Shown here piece by piece: positions 1 to 8,903 of a stretch of DNA of 13,088 nt. The notes under the pieces were generated by a model. It saw only the letters and a program-made list of their open reading frames with translations. It was not told the origin of the DNA and did no database searches. This stretch comes from CALBPI01 sp039187375. Its GTDB lineage: Bacteria; Pseudomonadota; Gammaproteobacteria; Steroidobacterales; Woeseiaceae. The first letter of the stretch is position 1. Every line of letters begins with the position of its first letter. Where the stretch lies: assembly GCA_039187375.1 (NCBI GenBank), contig JBCCZN010000069.1, forward strand, positions 1-13,088. Reading direction: 5' to 3'. The position numbers and the translations under genes were made by a program.

Positions 1-789
1 ACCGGTGTTACCGCCGAGACCCTCGGGCATAGCCTGATGACCCAATTCGCCGGGGAAGATGTGCGTCAGTTGACGGTGCCATTTATCGACACGCGCGAGC
101 GCGCCAATGATCTGGCCGAGAAGATCAACAAGGCAGCCCGTCGCGACGGCCAGCGACCAATCGTATTTTCCTCTCTAGTGCATGATGAGTTGCGCAAGAT
201 TATCCGACAAGCGGAGGGGCTGTATCTGGACATTTTCGATGCATTCGTTGGCACCTTGGAAGCAGAACTCGGCGCGACTGCGTCGCACGAGGTCGGTCGC
301 GCCCATGGTATGTCAGATACCGATACCTACATGAAGCGCATTGAAGCGACCAACTACGCGCTGGCGAACGACGATGGCAGTGTCGTGCGCAATTACGAAC
401 AGGCGGATGTCATTTTGCTGGGCGTGTCGCGATCGGGCAAGACGCCAACCTGCCTGTATCTGGCGTTGCAATATGGCGTATATGCAGCGAATTTTCCGTT
501 GACTGAGGACGAGTTTGAAAGTGGCAAGCTACCCGCCAAGATTCTCGAACATCGAAAGAAATTGTTCGGATTAACGATCAACGCAAGGCGATTGCAGGAA
601 ATTCGTCGGGAGCGCCGCGCAGCCGGACGCTATGCCAGCCCACAACAGGTCAATTTCGAGTTGCGTGCCTCGGCTGCGTTGTTTCAGCGCTATCAGATAC
701 CGCATGTTGACACGACGAAGTTCTCCATTGAGGAAATCGCCAGTCGAATTCTGGAGACAACCGGTGTGGAGCGTCGCGTTAGGCCATAA
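1..789 (+). CDS. ppsR: Phosphoenolpyruvate synthase regulatory protein (bifunctional kinase/pyrophosphorylase), 5'-truncated by the window edge
   Basis: The family (DUF299, PpsR) inactivates PEP synthase by ADP-dependent phosphorylation of a threonine next to the catalytic histidine, and reactivates it by phosphate-dependent dephosphorylation, in the cytoplasm. The frame is open from base 1, and the first visible residues TGVTAETLGHSL match the E. coli protein from about residue 16, so only the first dozen or so codons are missing. The first ATG (base 37) is therefore internal. Visible are the P-loop GVSRSGKTPT (about residues 141-150 of the 262 present), the preceding YALANDDG segment, the KLFGLTI stretch and the RYAS motif. 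The stop is TAA at 787-789. Length and motifs fit an intact enzyme. In many gammaproteobacteria ppsA lies next to ppsR, often divergent, and would be left of this window. Identification is firm by motif and overall resemblance. Confidence 0.95.
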   Translation, partial: TGVTAETLGHSLMTQFAGEDVRQLTVPFIDTRERANDLAEKINKAARRDGQRPIVFSSLVHDELRKIIRQAEGLYLDIFDAFVGTLEAELGATASHEVGRAHGMSDTDTYMKRIEATNYALANDDGSVVRNYEQADVILLGVSRSGKTPTCLYLALQYGVYAANFPLTEDEFESGKLPAKILEHRKKLFGLTINARRLQEIRRERRAAGRYASPQQVNFELRASAALFQRYQIPHVDTTKFSIEEIASRILETTGVERRVRP

Positions 790-863
790 ATCGCATGCTT
801 TGTCCAGCGGCTGTCATGGCGCTGGTTCACAGAATCCTGATGCCATTGTGCTAAAGTGAAGAC

Positions 864-1373
864 ATGGTTCAACACGCCACAACAGACAGTTTGCTCGTAC
901 CTGAAACGGTTGTGCAACCGCGCACGTTTGCAGGTTTAATGAGCTTGTATGAGAGCAACTATCTGCGACTGCAGCGTCTGATACCGGAACTGCAGCACAT
1001 CGATGGTGCTGCTGTGTCAGTGGTTGATCAGGACCTGCCGCTACACCTGACGGTGACTGAGCGCTCACGCTACACCTGCACCTTGCACCTGACGTATCTG
1101 TTCGATCGCAAGGATGAAGGGGCTGTCACCGATAGGGTGGGCGCGGCCCTTCAAGCCGAGCGTTGGCTCGCAGACCCGGACCTGACATTGCGGGTCTATT
1201 TCGACGGTCGGCTGGCCGAGGTGATGAGCGTGGCGGCCGAACATCGACACCGCGTACTACGCCATATCGCAGCATCGCACCGTGAGGAGCTCGACAGTCG
1301 CTGGCGCCGCAATATGATGCTAAACAAATGGCTCGATTTCTTGATCGATGCTGGGCACCAGCTTGGCGATTGA
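864..1373 (+). CDS. DUF1249 family protein (YqiB-like)
   Basis: A 169-residue cytoplasmic protein of unknown biochemical function. The core resembles E. coli YqiB: an N-terminal helix with YESNYLRLQRLIPEL (about 29-43), a segment LTVTERSRYTCTLHLTYLF, then PDLTLRVYFDGRLAEVMS, and a C-terminal helix around KWLDFLIDAGHQLGD. The ATG at 864 lies 74 bases after ppsR and has only a weak purine stretch (GTGAAG) ahead of it. An internal ATG at 939, just before the conserved YESNY, is possible but would remove 25 residues. In other gammaproteobacteria this family often sits near cpdA, parE or nudF, and none of those is present here. It ends 10 bases from the convergent efflux operon with no hairpin between them. 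No function is proposed. Confidence 0.85.
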   Translation: MVQHATTDSLLVPETVVQPRTFAGLMSLYESNYLRLQRLIPELQHIDGAAVSVVDQDLPLHLTVTERSRYTCTLHLTYLFDRKDEGAVTDRVGAALQAERWLADPDLTLRVYFDGRLAEVMSVAAEHRHRVLRHIAASHREELDSRWRRNMMLNKWLDFLIDAGHQLGD

Positions 1374-1383
1374 TGCGTTATCT

Positions 1384-4300
1384 TTAGGTCGTCGCGCTAG
1401 CGCCCGGTGCCGAGAACTTCCAGATTGTGGTCCACCAGTTCTTGAGTTTGTCGAGACCGACGTAGGTCATTGGTACGACTATCAATGAGACGACGGTTGA
1501 GAAGGCCAGACCACCAATAATCGATCGCGCCATCGGGTAGTACGCCGGGCCTTGCGAGCCAATCGTTGTGTCACCGAACGCCAAGGGTGTCAGGCCCAGA
1601 ATGGTGGTGGCGGCTGTCATCAGAATTGGCCGAATGCGATCCTTGCCACCTTGTATCACCGCCTGCTCTCTTGGTAGGCCCTGGCGACGCAAGTTGTTGA
1701 TGTGGTCCACCAACACAATGCCGTTATTGACGACAACACCAATTAGGATCATCAGGCCAATCATACCCATGAAGGTCATTGGGGTGCTGGTCAGCGTCAA
1801 AAACCAGACAACACCCACAAATGAGTACACCAGCGACACCATGATCGATAGTGGATACAAAAGTGACTCGAACAGCGCTGCCATCACAATGAGGATCAAT
1901 AAGATCCCAAGCGTAATGTTCTCAACCAGGATATTTCGTGCTTCATCGTTTTGATCGAAGCCACGGCCAAAACTCCAGCCGTAGCCAGTCGGCAAGTCCA
2001 TCGCGTTCATCACTTTTTCGACGCGTGGGCGAATATCATCAAGAGTTGTATCGCTCTTGAGCGCTGCATTGATTGCGATCGATGTTTTGCGGTTCGTTCG
2101 GTTAATAGATCGTGCGCCACGTGCTTGCGCAAGAGTTGCGACCTGATTCAGTGGAATGGCAGTTGGCGTGCCATCGACCTCAAATGCCGGGATGACCATG
2201 TTGCCCAGCTGTTCGGCGGTCTGTCGGTCATTGTCCCGGAATGCAAAGCGCATCTCGACTTCACCGGTGTCATTGCGAAATTCACGCAAGCGTTCACCAC
2301 GCAGCGCCACGGAAATGGCATTGCCAAGTGTTTCAGCCGTGACGCCATAGCGCGATGCTTTTTCTTTGTCCAGTCGCACCTGCACTTCGCGAATACCGGC
2401 GGTGAGATCGGTGCTGAAGTCTTCAAGGCCCTCTACCTGTTCCAAGATATCCCAGGCGTCGTAGGTCAGGTCAATCAGGCGTTCGGTAGACTCGCCGGTG
2501 AGATAGACACTGAAGCCTTCACCGAAACCTTGATTGTTGCGTTCAAAGGAAGGCTCGCCGATGGCAATGTCCGGTTTTTCCGCAAGGATGATGTCCATCA
2601 CTTCACGCGAGCCTAATGATGCACCGCCGTCGTCATTGAGCAAAATCGTGGTTTCGGCACGTCCGCGCTCCCAATAGCTGTAGACCGATCGGATGTCGAG
2701 CCGCTCCGCATTGTCGAAAAGAAAGCCCTCGATTCGATCAACACCTTGTTCGACGCGCTCTAAAGCGTAGATGTCATTCAGGTTATAGGGTAGGAATAGC
2801 CGCCGGGTTGGCTCCTCGGGGAACATGTCGACCTTGAGCCAATTCTGCGTGAATGGAATGGCCATTGAGCCGAGTATCAGCAATGCGATAAGCGGTGCAA
2901 TAATCCGTCGCCATCCGCGCGCCATAATGACTTTGCCGAGTAATCCGGTATAGGCATTGGTGAGGGCGGGCATGATTCGGCCCGGCGTTTCTTTCGGTAG
3001 ATTCTTCAATCGGCTAGTCAGTAGCGGGATCAGAGTTTGTGCAACGAGCAATGAGCACAGGATCGCGACCGAGATCGTGATGCCCACGTGTTGCATGAAA
3101 ATCACGATATCTTCTTCGCCACCAACGAGCAGTGGGGCGAAAACACAGATGGACGTTGCGGTGCTAGCGATGACCGCGAGTCCAACTTCATTGACACCGC
3201 TCAATGTGGCGCGTTGCGGATTGTCCGGGTTGTCCTGCCGATGTCGGAAGACACTCTCGCTGACCACGACCGAATTGTCGACCAGCATGCCGATAGCCAA
3301 CATCAATCCCATTAGTGTCAGTACATTAATCGACAGTCCAAAGAAGTACATTGAGCCCATTGTGATGATCAACGATAGGGGTACTGACAGCGTGACGATC
3401 AATGTGGTGGCCAAATGACGCAGGAAAAAATACAGCACGACAATGGCTAACAACGCGCCAATGACCCCGGATTCGATCAACTCGCGCAGTGATTTACGAA
3501 CCGAGTTCGCCTGGTTGTCGAGATCAAATAATTCGATTCCTCGCATCGCCGGTAATTTGCCAATGGCCTCAACTTCTTCTTTGACCCTGTCGGCGACGGC
3601 AACCATGTTGTAACCGGTTGCGCGACTGATGGAAATGCCGACCGCGTAGTTGCCGTCGAGGTGGCGTCCGTAGGTGCGCTCCTTAGGCGCCTGGGTGATT
3701 GCTGCGATATCGCCAAGGCGCAGATTTCGCCCGTCGATAACCAGGTCCCGTACGGCTTGAAGCGAGTCAAATTCACCATTCGGACGGACAGTCCAGCGGG
3801 TTCGATCGGCGGTAATCTGACCTGCGCTGGCCATGAAATTACTGCGCTTGAGCAGTGTGGATAGCTCGTTGATATCGATGCTGTGCGCGCGCAGTCGACC
3901 TGAGTCGAGTCTAATCCGAATCTCAGGTGGTTCAACGCCCTGTATCTGTACTTGGGACACGCCTTCGATGCGTTCCAGTCGGCGTTTCACTAATCGGTTG
4001 AGCAGGTCATATTGTTCGGATAGATCCTCGTCGCTGGACACGCGCAATTGCATGATTGGCATGTCATTCAGCGAGCCACTGAATACTTGAATGCGCTCTA
4101 CATCGGGTGGCAGCTGATCGCGAATGGCATCGAGCTTTACGCGAGCCTCGACTGCCAATGTTTTGGCATTGGCACCAGGTTGGGTTCCCATCCAGACGCT
4201 GGCCTCATTCTCCCGCGAACTGGAGTACATCAGTTTGATGCCGGACATCGTCGCCAACGCTTCCTCGACGGGGCGCGTGATTTGCTTCTCCGTTTGTGAC

Positions 4301-4467
4301 GGCGTTGATCCCTCATACGGGATCTGTATGAAGAAGCCGGGTAGTTCAAGATCTGGTAATTCCTCCAGCGGCAGTAGCTGGGAGGAGATCAGTCCGATCA
4401 CCGCCAGGGCGGCGAAGATCATGCTGATAGTGACGGGTCGGCGTAGCGACAGCTCCGTGTGTTTCAT
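1384..4467 (-). CDS. RND efflux permease, second subunit of the operon
   Basis: An inner-membrane proton-driven drug or lipid exporter of the resistance-nodulation-division superfamily (AcrB/MdtC-like), 1027 residues, a normal family length. The order is TM1 (about 12-32), a large periplasmic porter/docking loop, TM2-TM6 (about 332-485), a second large loop, and TM8-TM12 (about 850-1005). TM4 carries GMLVDNSVVV (D397, N398) where AcrB has D407-D408. TM10 carries VVVNNGIVLVD (N914) where AcrB has K940. The ATG overlaps the stop of the upstream permease in an ATGA (4464-4467), so translation is probably coupled. The upstream Shine-Dalgarno is weak. The stop is TAA at 1386-1384. It is the last gene of the adaptor-permease-permease operon and no outer-membrane channel gene follows. 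By analogy with MdtBC and MuxBC it may form mixed trimers with its neighbour, but that is inference. The substrate is unknown. Confidence 0.93.
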   Translation of the reverse strand: MKHTELSLRRPVTISMIFAALAVIGLISSQLLPLEELPDLELPGFFIQIPYEGSTPSQTEKQITRPVEEALATMSGIKLMYSSSRENEASVWMGTQPGANAKTLAVEARVKLDAIRDQLPPDVERIQVFSGSLNDMPIMQLRVSSDEDLSEQYDLLNRLVKRRLERIEGVSQVQIQGVEPPEIRIRLDSGRLRAHSIDINELSTLLKRSNFMASAGQITADRTRWTVRPNGEFDSLQAVRDLVIDGRNLRLGDIAAITQAPKERTYGRHLDGNYAVGISISRATGYNMVAVADRVKEEVEAIGKLPAMRGIELFDLDNQANSVRKSLRELIESGVIGALLAIVVLYFFLRHLATTLIVTLSVPLSLIITMGSMYFFGLSINVLTLMGLMLAIGMLVDNSVVVSESVFRHRQDNPDNPQRATLSGVNEVGLAVIASTATSICVFAPLLVGGEEDIVIFMQHVGITISVAILCSLLVAQTLIPLLTSRLKNLPKETPGRIMPALTNAYTGLLGKVIMARGWRRIIAPLIALLILGSMAIPFTQNWLKVDMFPEEPTRRLFLPYNLNDIYALERVEQGVDRIEGFLFDNAERLDIRSVYSYWERGRAETTILLNDDGGASLGSREVMDIILAEKPDIAIGEPSFERNNQGFGEGFSVYLTGESTERLIDLTYDAWDILEQVEGLEDFSTDLTAGIREVQVRLDKEKASRYGVTAETLGNAISVALRGERLREFRNDTGEVEMRFAFRDNDRQTAEQLGNMVIPAFEVDGTPTAIPLNQVATLAQARGARSINRTNRKTSIAINAALKSDTTLDDIRPRVEKVMNAMDLPTGYGWSFGRGFDQNDEARNILVENITLGILLILIVMAALFESLLYPLSIMVSLVYSFVGVVWFLTLTSTPMTFMGMIGLMILIGVVVNNGIVLVDHINNLRRQGLPREQAVIQGGKDRIRPILMTAATTILGLTPLAFGDTTIGSQGPAYYPMARSIIGGLAFSTVVSLIVVPMTYVGLDKLKNWWTTIWKFSAPGASATT

Positions 4468-7400
4468 TGCATTACCGGACGCATGGATGGATTGGGGCTC
4501 TTGTCAGATTGCGTATCACGATCGGTCAGACTGTAAACCACTGGAATCACCAACAGTGTCAGGAAGGTCGAGGTCAACAATCCACCGATCACTGTAATGG
4601 CCATCGGTGTACGCACCTCGGCGCCCTCACCAAATCCCAGCGCCATCGGCAGCAGGCCGAGTGCGGTGGTGAGCGTCGTCATCAAAATCGGGCGCAATCG
4701 AGATGCGCAGGCCTCACGAATGGCACTCAACTTGTCGGCGCCCGCGCGGCGTAGTTGGTTGATCGTGTCGACCAAAACGATCGCATTGTTGACCACAATG
4801 CCGGCGAGCATGATGACGCCGATGAATGCCACGACGTTGATCGTTGTGCCGGTTATGAACAACGCCAACACCGCGCCGACCAGTGCCAGCGGAATCGTAA
4901 ATAGAATCACGAAAGGATGGGTCAGTGACTCGAACTGGGACGCCATCACCAGATAGACAAGAAAGACGGCTAGCATCAGTGTGAACTGCATTGACGCAAG
5001 TGATTCCGCCATCTCTTCACTTTGACCGAGTATGTCAACGCTGACGCCGGGTGAGAGCGGCATCTTAGCCAATTCCGCCATCAAGGCATCGCTGGTCGTG
5101 CCCAGATCGCCGTAGGCAAGGCCTGCTGAGACGATCGCCACGCGCTCTTGGTCCAGACGCCGAATCTCGGATGGGCCGGTCGCCAATTCAATTCGTGCGA
5201 CGTCTGAAAGCTGTACTGGTCGAGCACTGTTCGGGTTGACGATCAAATCGCTGATCTGCGCAATTGAAGCATCGCGTGTGTCCACACTGCGTACCGTCAC
5301 GTCGATTTTTTTATCACGCCAGGAATAGCGGGTTGCGACATTGCCGCGGACGTTGTTAACAACGCCATCGGCAATGTCGCGTACGACAAGACCCAATGCC
5401 GCCGCCCGTTCCTGATCGAACACAATCTGAATTTCGGGGTTGCCACCCTCGATGCTGGTACGCACGTCGGTGAATTGATCGTCGCTGCGTAGTCGCTCGG
5501 CCAGCGTTTCCGCATGCAATTGCAGTGCGTCCATGTCGTAGCCGCGGTAGACGATTTCCAGTGGTGTGCTGAGTGCGAGTAGTGCCGGACGTTCGAAGTC
5601 ATACGCCAGGCCCGGAATACGGTTTAAAGAAGCCCGTATTTGCTGCATCGCAGCTTGTTCATCCTCACGCGTCGTGCCCGCTTGCATCTTGACCGTTAAT
5701 ACGCCCGTGTGTTCGCCCGCATCGACAGGGTTGGCATCCAGACGATTACCAGTGCCGGTCACCGAGAATGTCTGAGTGATACCGCTGACCTGTTGCGCGG
5801 CACGAAAAGCGCGCTCCACAACCGCATCGGTCTCACCCAGTGGCGTACCCGGTTGTAGTCTCAGGTTAATACTGAACTCGGCTTGCGAGAGCTGCGGAAT
5901 CAACTCGGTACCCAGACGCGGCACTAATGACATCGTGCCGGCAAAGATCAAAACCGCGGCCACGCAGACAGTGACTCGATGGCGTAAAGACCAATCGAGC
6001 ATTGGTTTATAAATAGAAGCGATTAGCGAGTTTAGGGCACCAAAAATGAAAACGAATAGACTGCCGACCAATCTTCCGATTACTGCAATACCTGAAAAAA
6101 TCCAACGAACGCCGCGTATCAACCGCGCGAGAGCACGATTGAACAGACTGCGGGGTGCGGAGAGATTGTCCTGTTCGGCATAAGCAAATCGCCCACCGCT
6201 GGAGGCCATCATCGGGATCAGCAGCAGTGCCAGCAATAGCGAGAACACTAATGCATAGGTGACTGTGAGGCTCTGGTCGCTAAACAGCTCGCCGGCGACC
6301 CCGGTGACGAAGACCATCGGGAAAAAAACGGCGATGGTGGTCAGCGTGGCAGCGGTTACCGCACCGGCCATTTCGCTTGTACCACGCTGCGCGGCGTCGA
6401 TGATGCCAAAGCCTTGCTCGCGTTTGGCCACTATGTTCTCCAGTACGACAATGGCATTGTCGACCAGTAGACCTATCGCTAACGCGATACCTCCGAGAGA
6501 CATAATATTCAGACTTAGATTGGACAGGTGCATCAGTGCGAACGTGCCGATCACGGAAATAGGGATCGTCAGTCCAATGATGAATGTGGCCCGAGCATCG
6601 CGAAGAAAACCGTAAAGCACGACGATCGCAATCAGTCCGCCTATGATCGCATTCGAAGTCACCTGATCGATTGCGGCCCGAATAAAGCCGGACTGATCGG
6701 AAATAACGGTCAAAGTCATATCGCCGTCTTCTGATTCGCTGTCATTCGAATCACGGTCTTTAGAATACGATTCGAATTGCGACAGTCGTTTTTCAATATT
6801 GCTGGCAACCAGAACCGTATTGGAATCGCCCTCCTTGTAGAGTGCGATCTCAATCACCTCATTGCCGTTGTAACGCGTGATAGCGTCGCGCTCTTTATAA
6901 CCGCGTTGGACCTTCGCGACATCCTTCAGATAGACCGGACGCCCGGCACGGGTTGCGATGATGGCATCGGCGAATTCTTCAACTGTTTCAAACTCGTTGA
7001 TAGTGCGCACCAGAAAACGTCGCAGGCCCTGTTCGAGGCGACCGCCGGCCAGGTTGACGTTCTCCGCGCGCAAGCGGTTTGCGATATCGGTGATCGACAG
7101 GTTCAGCTGAGACAATTTGTCTTGGTCGACGATGACCTGGACTTCGTCCTCCAAGCCGCCACTGACCTTGGCCGCGGCAACCCCATCCACGCTCTCCAGG
7201 TCATCCTTGATGTCGTCTTCAGCAAACTGCCTCAGGTCCTTCAGGGTTTGCAGCGTTACGGTACCCTCGCTGCTGCTGTTCAAACCCAAAGCCAGTCGCA
7301 TGATCGGCTCACTGGATGGGTCAAAGCGTAATAACAGCGGCCGCTTGGCCTCCAGAGGCAGCATCAGGACGTCCAGTTTTTCGCGCACATCAACGCTGGA

Positions 7401-7778
7401 CAAATTCATGTCCGTGCCCCAATTAAACTCGATCGTGACATCAGACTGACCGGTGCGGGAGACGGAGCGAACCTGACGCACGCCGGAGATTGTGCCAACC
7501 GCTTCCTCGATCGGTTTGGTGATGAGGCTCTCGAGTTCCTGCGGTGCGGCGCCCGTTAATTCTGTACGCACCGTTAATGTCGGATAAGACAAATCAGGTA
7601 GTAGATTTACCGACAGTCTGGATAGCGAGACGGCGCCGAACATGACCACTGCGAGAAACAGCATCAACACGGTGATCGGCCGGCCCGTTGCGAGTCGGAC
7701 GATTGCGAGAGGCGGTTGCGATCCGTCGGTTTGCGCTGAGTCTTGGTTAGCCAATGATCCGCACCTTGGTGCCATCAC
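4464..7778 (-). CDS. RND efflux permease, first subunit of the operon, with extra segments
   Basis: A proton-driven RND exporter of the AcrB/SwrC type in the inner membrane. The coordinates give the longest reading (1104 residues, GTG at 7778). ATG at 7775 and TTG at 7754 are alternatives. The TTG is the only one with a Shine-Dalgarno-like AAGGTG (7767-7762) at 7 bases and would overlap the adaptor stop by only 8 bases. Residues below are numbered from the GTG. TM1 is about 33-53, TM2-TM6 about 376-525, and TM8-TM12 about 930-1085. TM4 has GLLVDNAIVV (D440, N441) and TM10 has GIVVNNAIVLVD (N997). It is longer than the usual 1020-1050 residues because of an acidic, Ser/Asp-rich stretch at about 336-354 and an extra hydrophobic stretch at about 559-588 between TM6 and TM7. 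It overlaps the adaptor gene upstream and the second permease downstream, so all three are co-translated. Confidence 0.93.
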   Translation of the reverse strand: MMAPRCGSLANQDSAQTDGSQPPLAIVRLATGRPITVLMLFLAVVMFGAVSLSRLSVNLLPDLSYPTLTVRTELTGAAPQELESLITKPIEEAVGTISGVRQVRSVSRTGQSDVTIEFNWGTDMNLSSVDVREKLDVLMLPLEAKRPLLLRFDPSSEPIMRLALGLNSSSEGTVTLQTLKDLRQFAEDDIKDDLESVDGVAAAKVSGGLEDEVQVIVDQDKLSQLNLSITDIANRLRAENVNLAGGRLEQGLRRFLVRTINEFETVEEFADAIIATRAGRPVYLKDVAKVQRGYKERDAITRYNGNEVIEIALYKEGDSNTVLVASNIEKRLSQFESYSKDRDSNDSESEDGDMTLTVISDQSGFIRAAIDQVTSNAIIGGLIAIVVLYGFLRDARATFIIGLTIPISVIGTFALMHLSNLSLNIMSLGGIALAIGLLVDNAIVVLENIVAKREQGFGIIDAAQRGTSEMAGAVTAATLTTIAVFFPMVFVTGVAGELFSDQSLTVTYALVFSLLLALLLIPMMASSGGRFAYAEQDNLSAPRSLFNRALARLIRGVRWIFSGIAVIGRLVGSLFVFIFGALNSLIASIYKPMLDWSLRHRVTVCVAAVLIFAGTMSLVPRLGTELIPQLSQAEFSINLRLQPGTPLGETDAVVERAFRAAQQVSGITQTFSVTGTGNRLDANPVDAGEHTGVLTVKMQAGTTREDEQAAMQQIRASLNRIPGLAYDFERPALLALSTPLEIVYRGYDMDALQLHAETLAERLRSDDQFTDVRTSIEGGNPEIQIVFDQERAAALGLVVRDIADGVVNNVRGNVATRYSWRDKKIDVTVRSVDTRDASIAQISDLIVNPNSARPVQLSDVARIELATGPSEIRRLDQERVAIVSAGLAYGDLGTTSDALMAELAKMPLSPGVSVDILGQSEEMAESLASMQFTLMLAVFLVYLVMASQFESLTHPFVILFTIPLALVGAVLALFITGTTINVVAFIGVIMLAGIVVNNAIVLVDTINQLRRAGADKLSAIREACASRLRPILMTTLTTALGLLPMALGFGEGAEVRTPMAITVIGGLLTSTFLTLLVIPVVYSLTDRDTQSDKSPNPSMRPVMQ

Positions 7779-8862
7779 GCAGCGCCATTTGGCCTACGAC
7801 GACGACTTGTGCGTCGTCTTCCAATCCGTCCAGAATCGCAATCTCGTTTTGCCAGGTATAGCCTGTCGTGACCTCGATGCGATGTGCAACGCCGTCAGAG
7901 TCGACGACAAAGACGCTCTTGCTTGAGCTTGTTTCAATCAGCGCATCTTGTGGCAGCAATAGCGCATCGCGCTGTTGGTCGTAGATAACCGCAAAACGTC
8001 CAAACATGCCTGGTTTCAGTGCGCCACTTGAATCACTGACCTCAATGGTTGCTTTGAATGTGCCCGATTCCGGGTCGACGACCGGGCTGATGCGCGCCAC
8101 AGTCCCGTCAAAACTGGTGTCGGGTAGGGCGTCGATGTTCATTTTCACGCTTTGTCCCGCCGAGATGCGACCAAACTCGCGTTCGGGGACGTACAGATAC
8201 GCCACCAATGGGTCCAGGGCGGTCAGACGAAAGGTGGGTGCATTGGGCTCGATCGTATTGCCAATCTTGATGTTGCGCTCTGCAATTACGCCGGTGAAGG
8301 GAGCACGGATAGCCGTATATCGGTATTGCAGTTCTGCAAGGCGGTAGGCAGCGCGTAGCGAATCGAGTTCAAATTTGCTGGACTCAAAGGCACTGGCGGC
8401 CAACAAGCCGCGCTCATGCAACTCAACGCTGCGTTTCACCTCCTGTTCTAGCCGCGCCAGGTTCGCCTTGGCCTGATCCAGCTCCAGTCGCAGGCGCTCG
8501 CCATCCAGTCTCGCAAGTACCTGGCCGGCCTCTACCCGGTCACCTTCTTCGACCAGAATCGTGCGCACCTCGCCGCCGACTTTGGCCACAACCGTGGCCT
8601 CTTCGAGCGCTTCCAGTGAACTGGAGCCAGAGTAGGCGGCATAGACATCGCCGCGTTGCACGGTTTTGACCTCGACCGGGATGACCGTCTCGTCTTCATC
8701 CTCCTGATTCTCGCTGTCGTCGGCCTCTGCGTCCGATTCGGTGTCCTGGGCCTCAGACTGAGTGTCGTCACTGGCAGACTGGTTGTTATCAGGTGCGCAA
8801 CCCTGGATAGCGGCTGCGAGGAAAATGTAGACAAGAGCGAGCGTGAGTCGATTTACAGACAT
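7747..8862 (-). CDS. RND efflux periplasmic adaptor (membrane fusion protein), lipoprotein
   Basis: Bridges the RND permease to an outer-membrane channel in the periplasm. The 371 residues begin with a lipoprotein signal ending at Cys22 (IQGC; Gln at -3 is less usual). Residues 25-59 follow, a highly acidic linker with 16 Asp/Glu and no Lys/Arg. Then come the first lipoyl half (about 88-120, VVAKVGGEV and EGDRVEAGQVLARLD), an alpha-helical hairpin of about 60 residues (121-183), the second lipoyl half (RAPFTGVIAERNIKIGNTI, about 186-204), a beta-barrel (about 216-295, ending LKPGMFGRF) and the membrane-proximal domain (about 296-371). The ATG at 8862 has AGGGAA about 6 bases upstream. It is first in the operon, and the stop lies inside the start region of the next permease. 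+2 after the lipid cysteine is Ala, not the inner-membrane retention Asp of E. coli. Confidence 0.93.
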   Translation of the reverse strand: MSVNRLTLALVYIFLAAAIQGCAPDNNQSASDDTQSEAQDTESDAEADDSENQEDEDETVIPVEVKTVQRGDVYAAYSGSSSLEALEEATVVAKVGGEVRTILVEEGDRVEAGQVLARLDGERLRLELDQAKANLARLEQEVKRSVELHERGLLAASAFESSKFELDSLRAAYRLAELQYRYTAIRAPFTGVIAERNIKIGNTIEPNAPTFRLTALDPLVAYLYVPEREFGRISAGQSVKMNIDALPDTSFDGTVARISPVVDPESGTFKATIEVSDSSGALKPGMFGRFAVIYDQQRDALLLPQDALIETSSSKSVFVVDSDGVAHRIEVTTGYTWQNEIAILDGLEDDAQVVVVGQMALRDGTKVRIIG

Positions 8863-8903
8863 GGTGTATTCCCTGTACCGATACTGTCGTCAGATCCGGT
8901 TTG

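Noticed and set aside
804..825. GC-rich inverted repeat CCAGCG...CGCTGG 15 bases after the ppsR stop, as a terminator
   Set aside because: Only a 6-bp stem with a 10-base loop and no T run after it. It is not convincing as an intrinsic terminator.
1395..1404. GCGCTAGCGC palindrome at the end of the second permease gene
   Set aside because: It is a perfect palindrome with no loop, inside coding sequence and without a T run, so not a terminator. No role can be supported.
1951..2616. 221-codon open frame on the plus strand inside the second permease gene
   Set aside because: It lies fully antisense to a clear RND gene and lacks recognisable protein character. The same applies to other antisense frames across 1568-8358.
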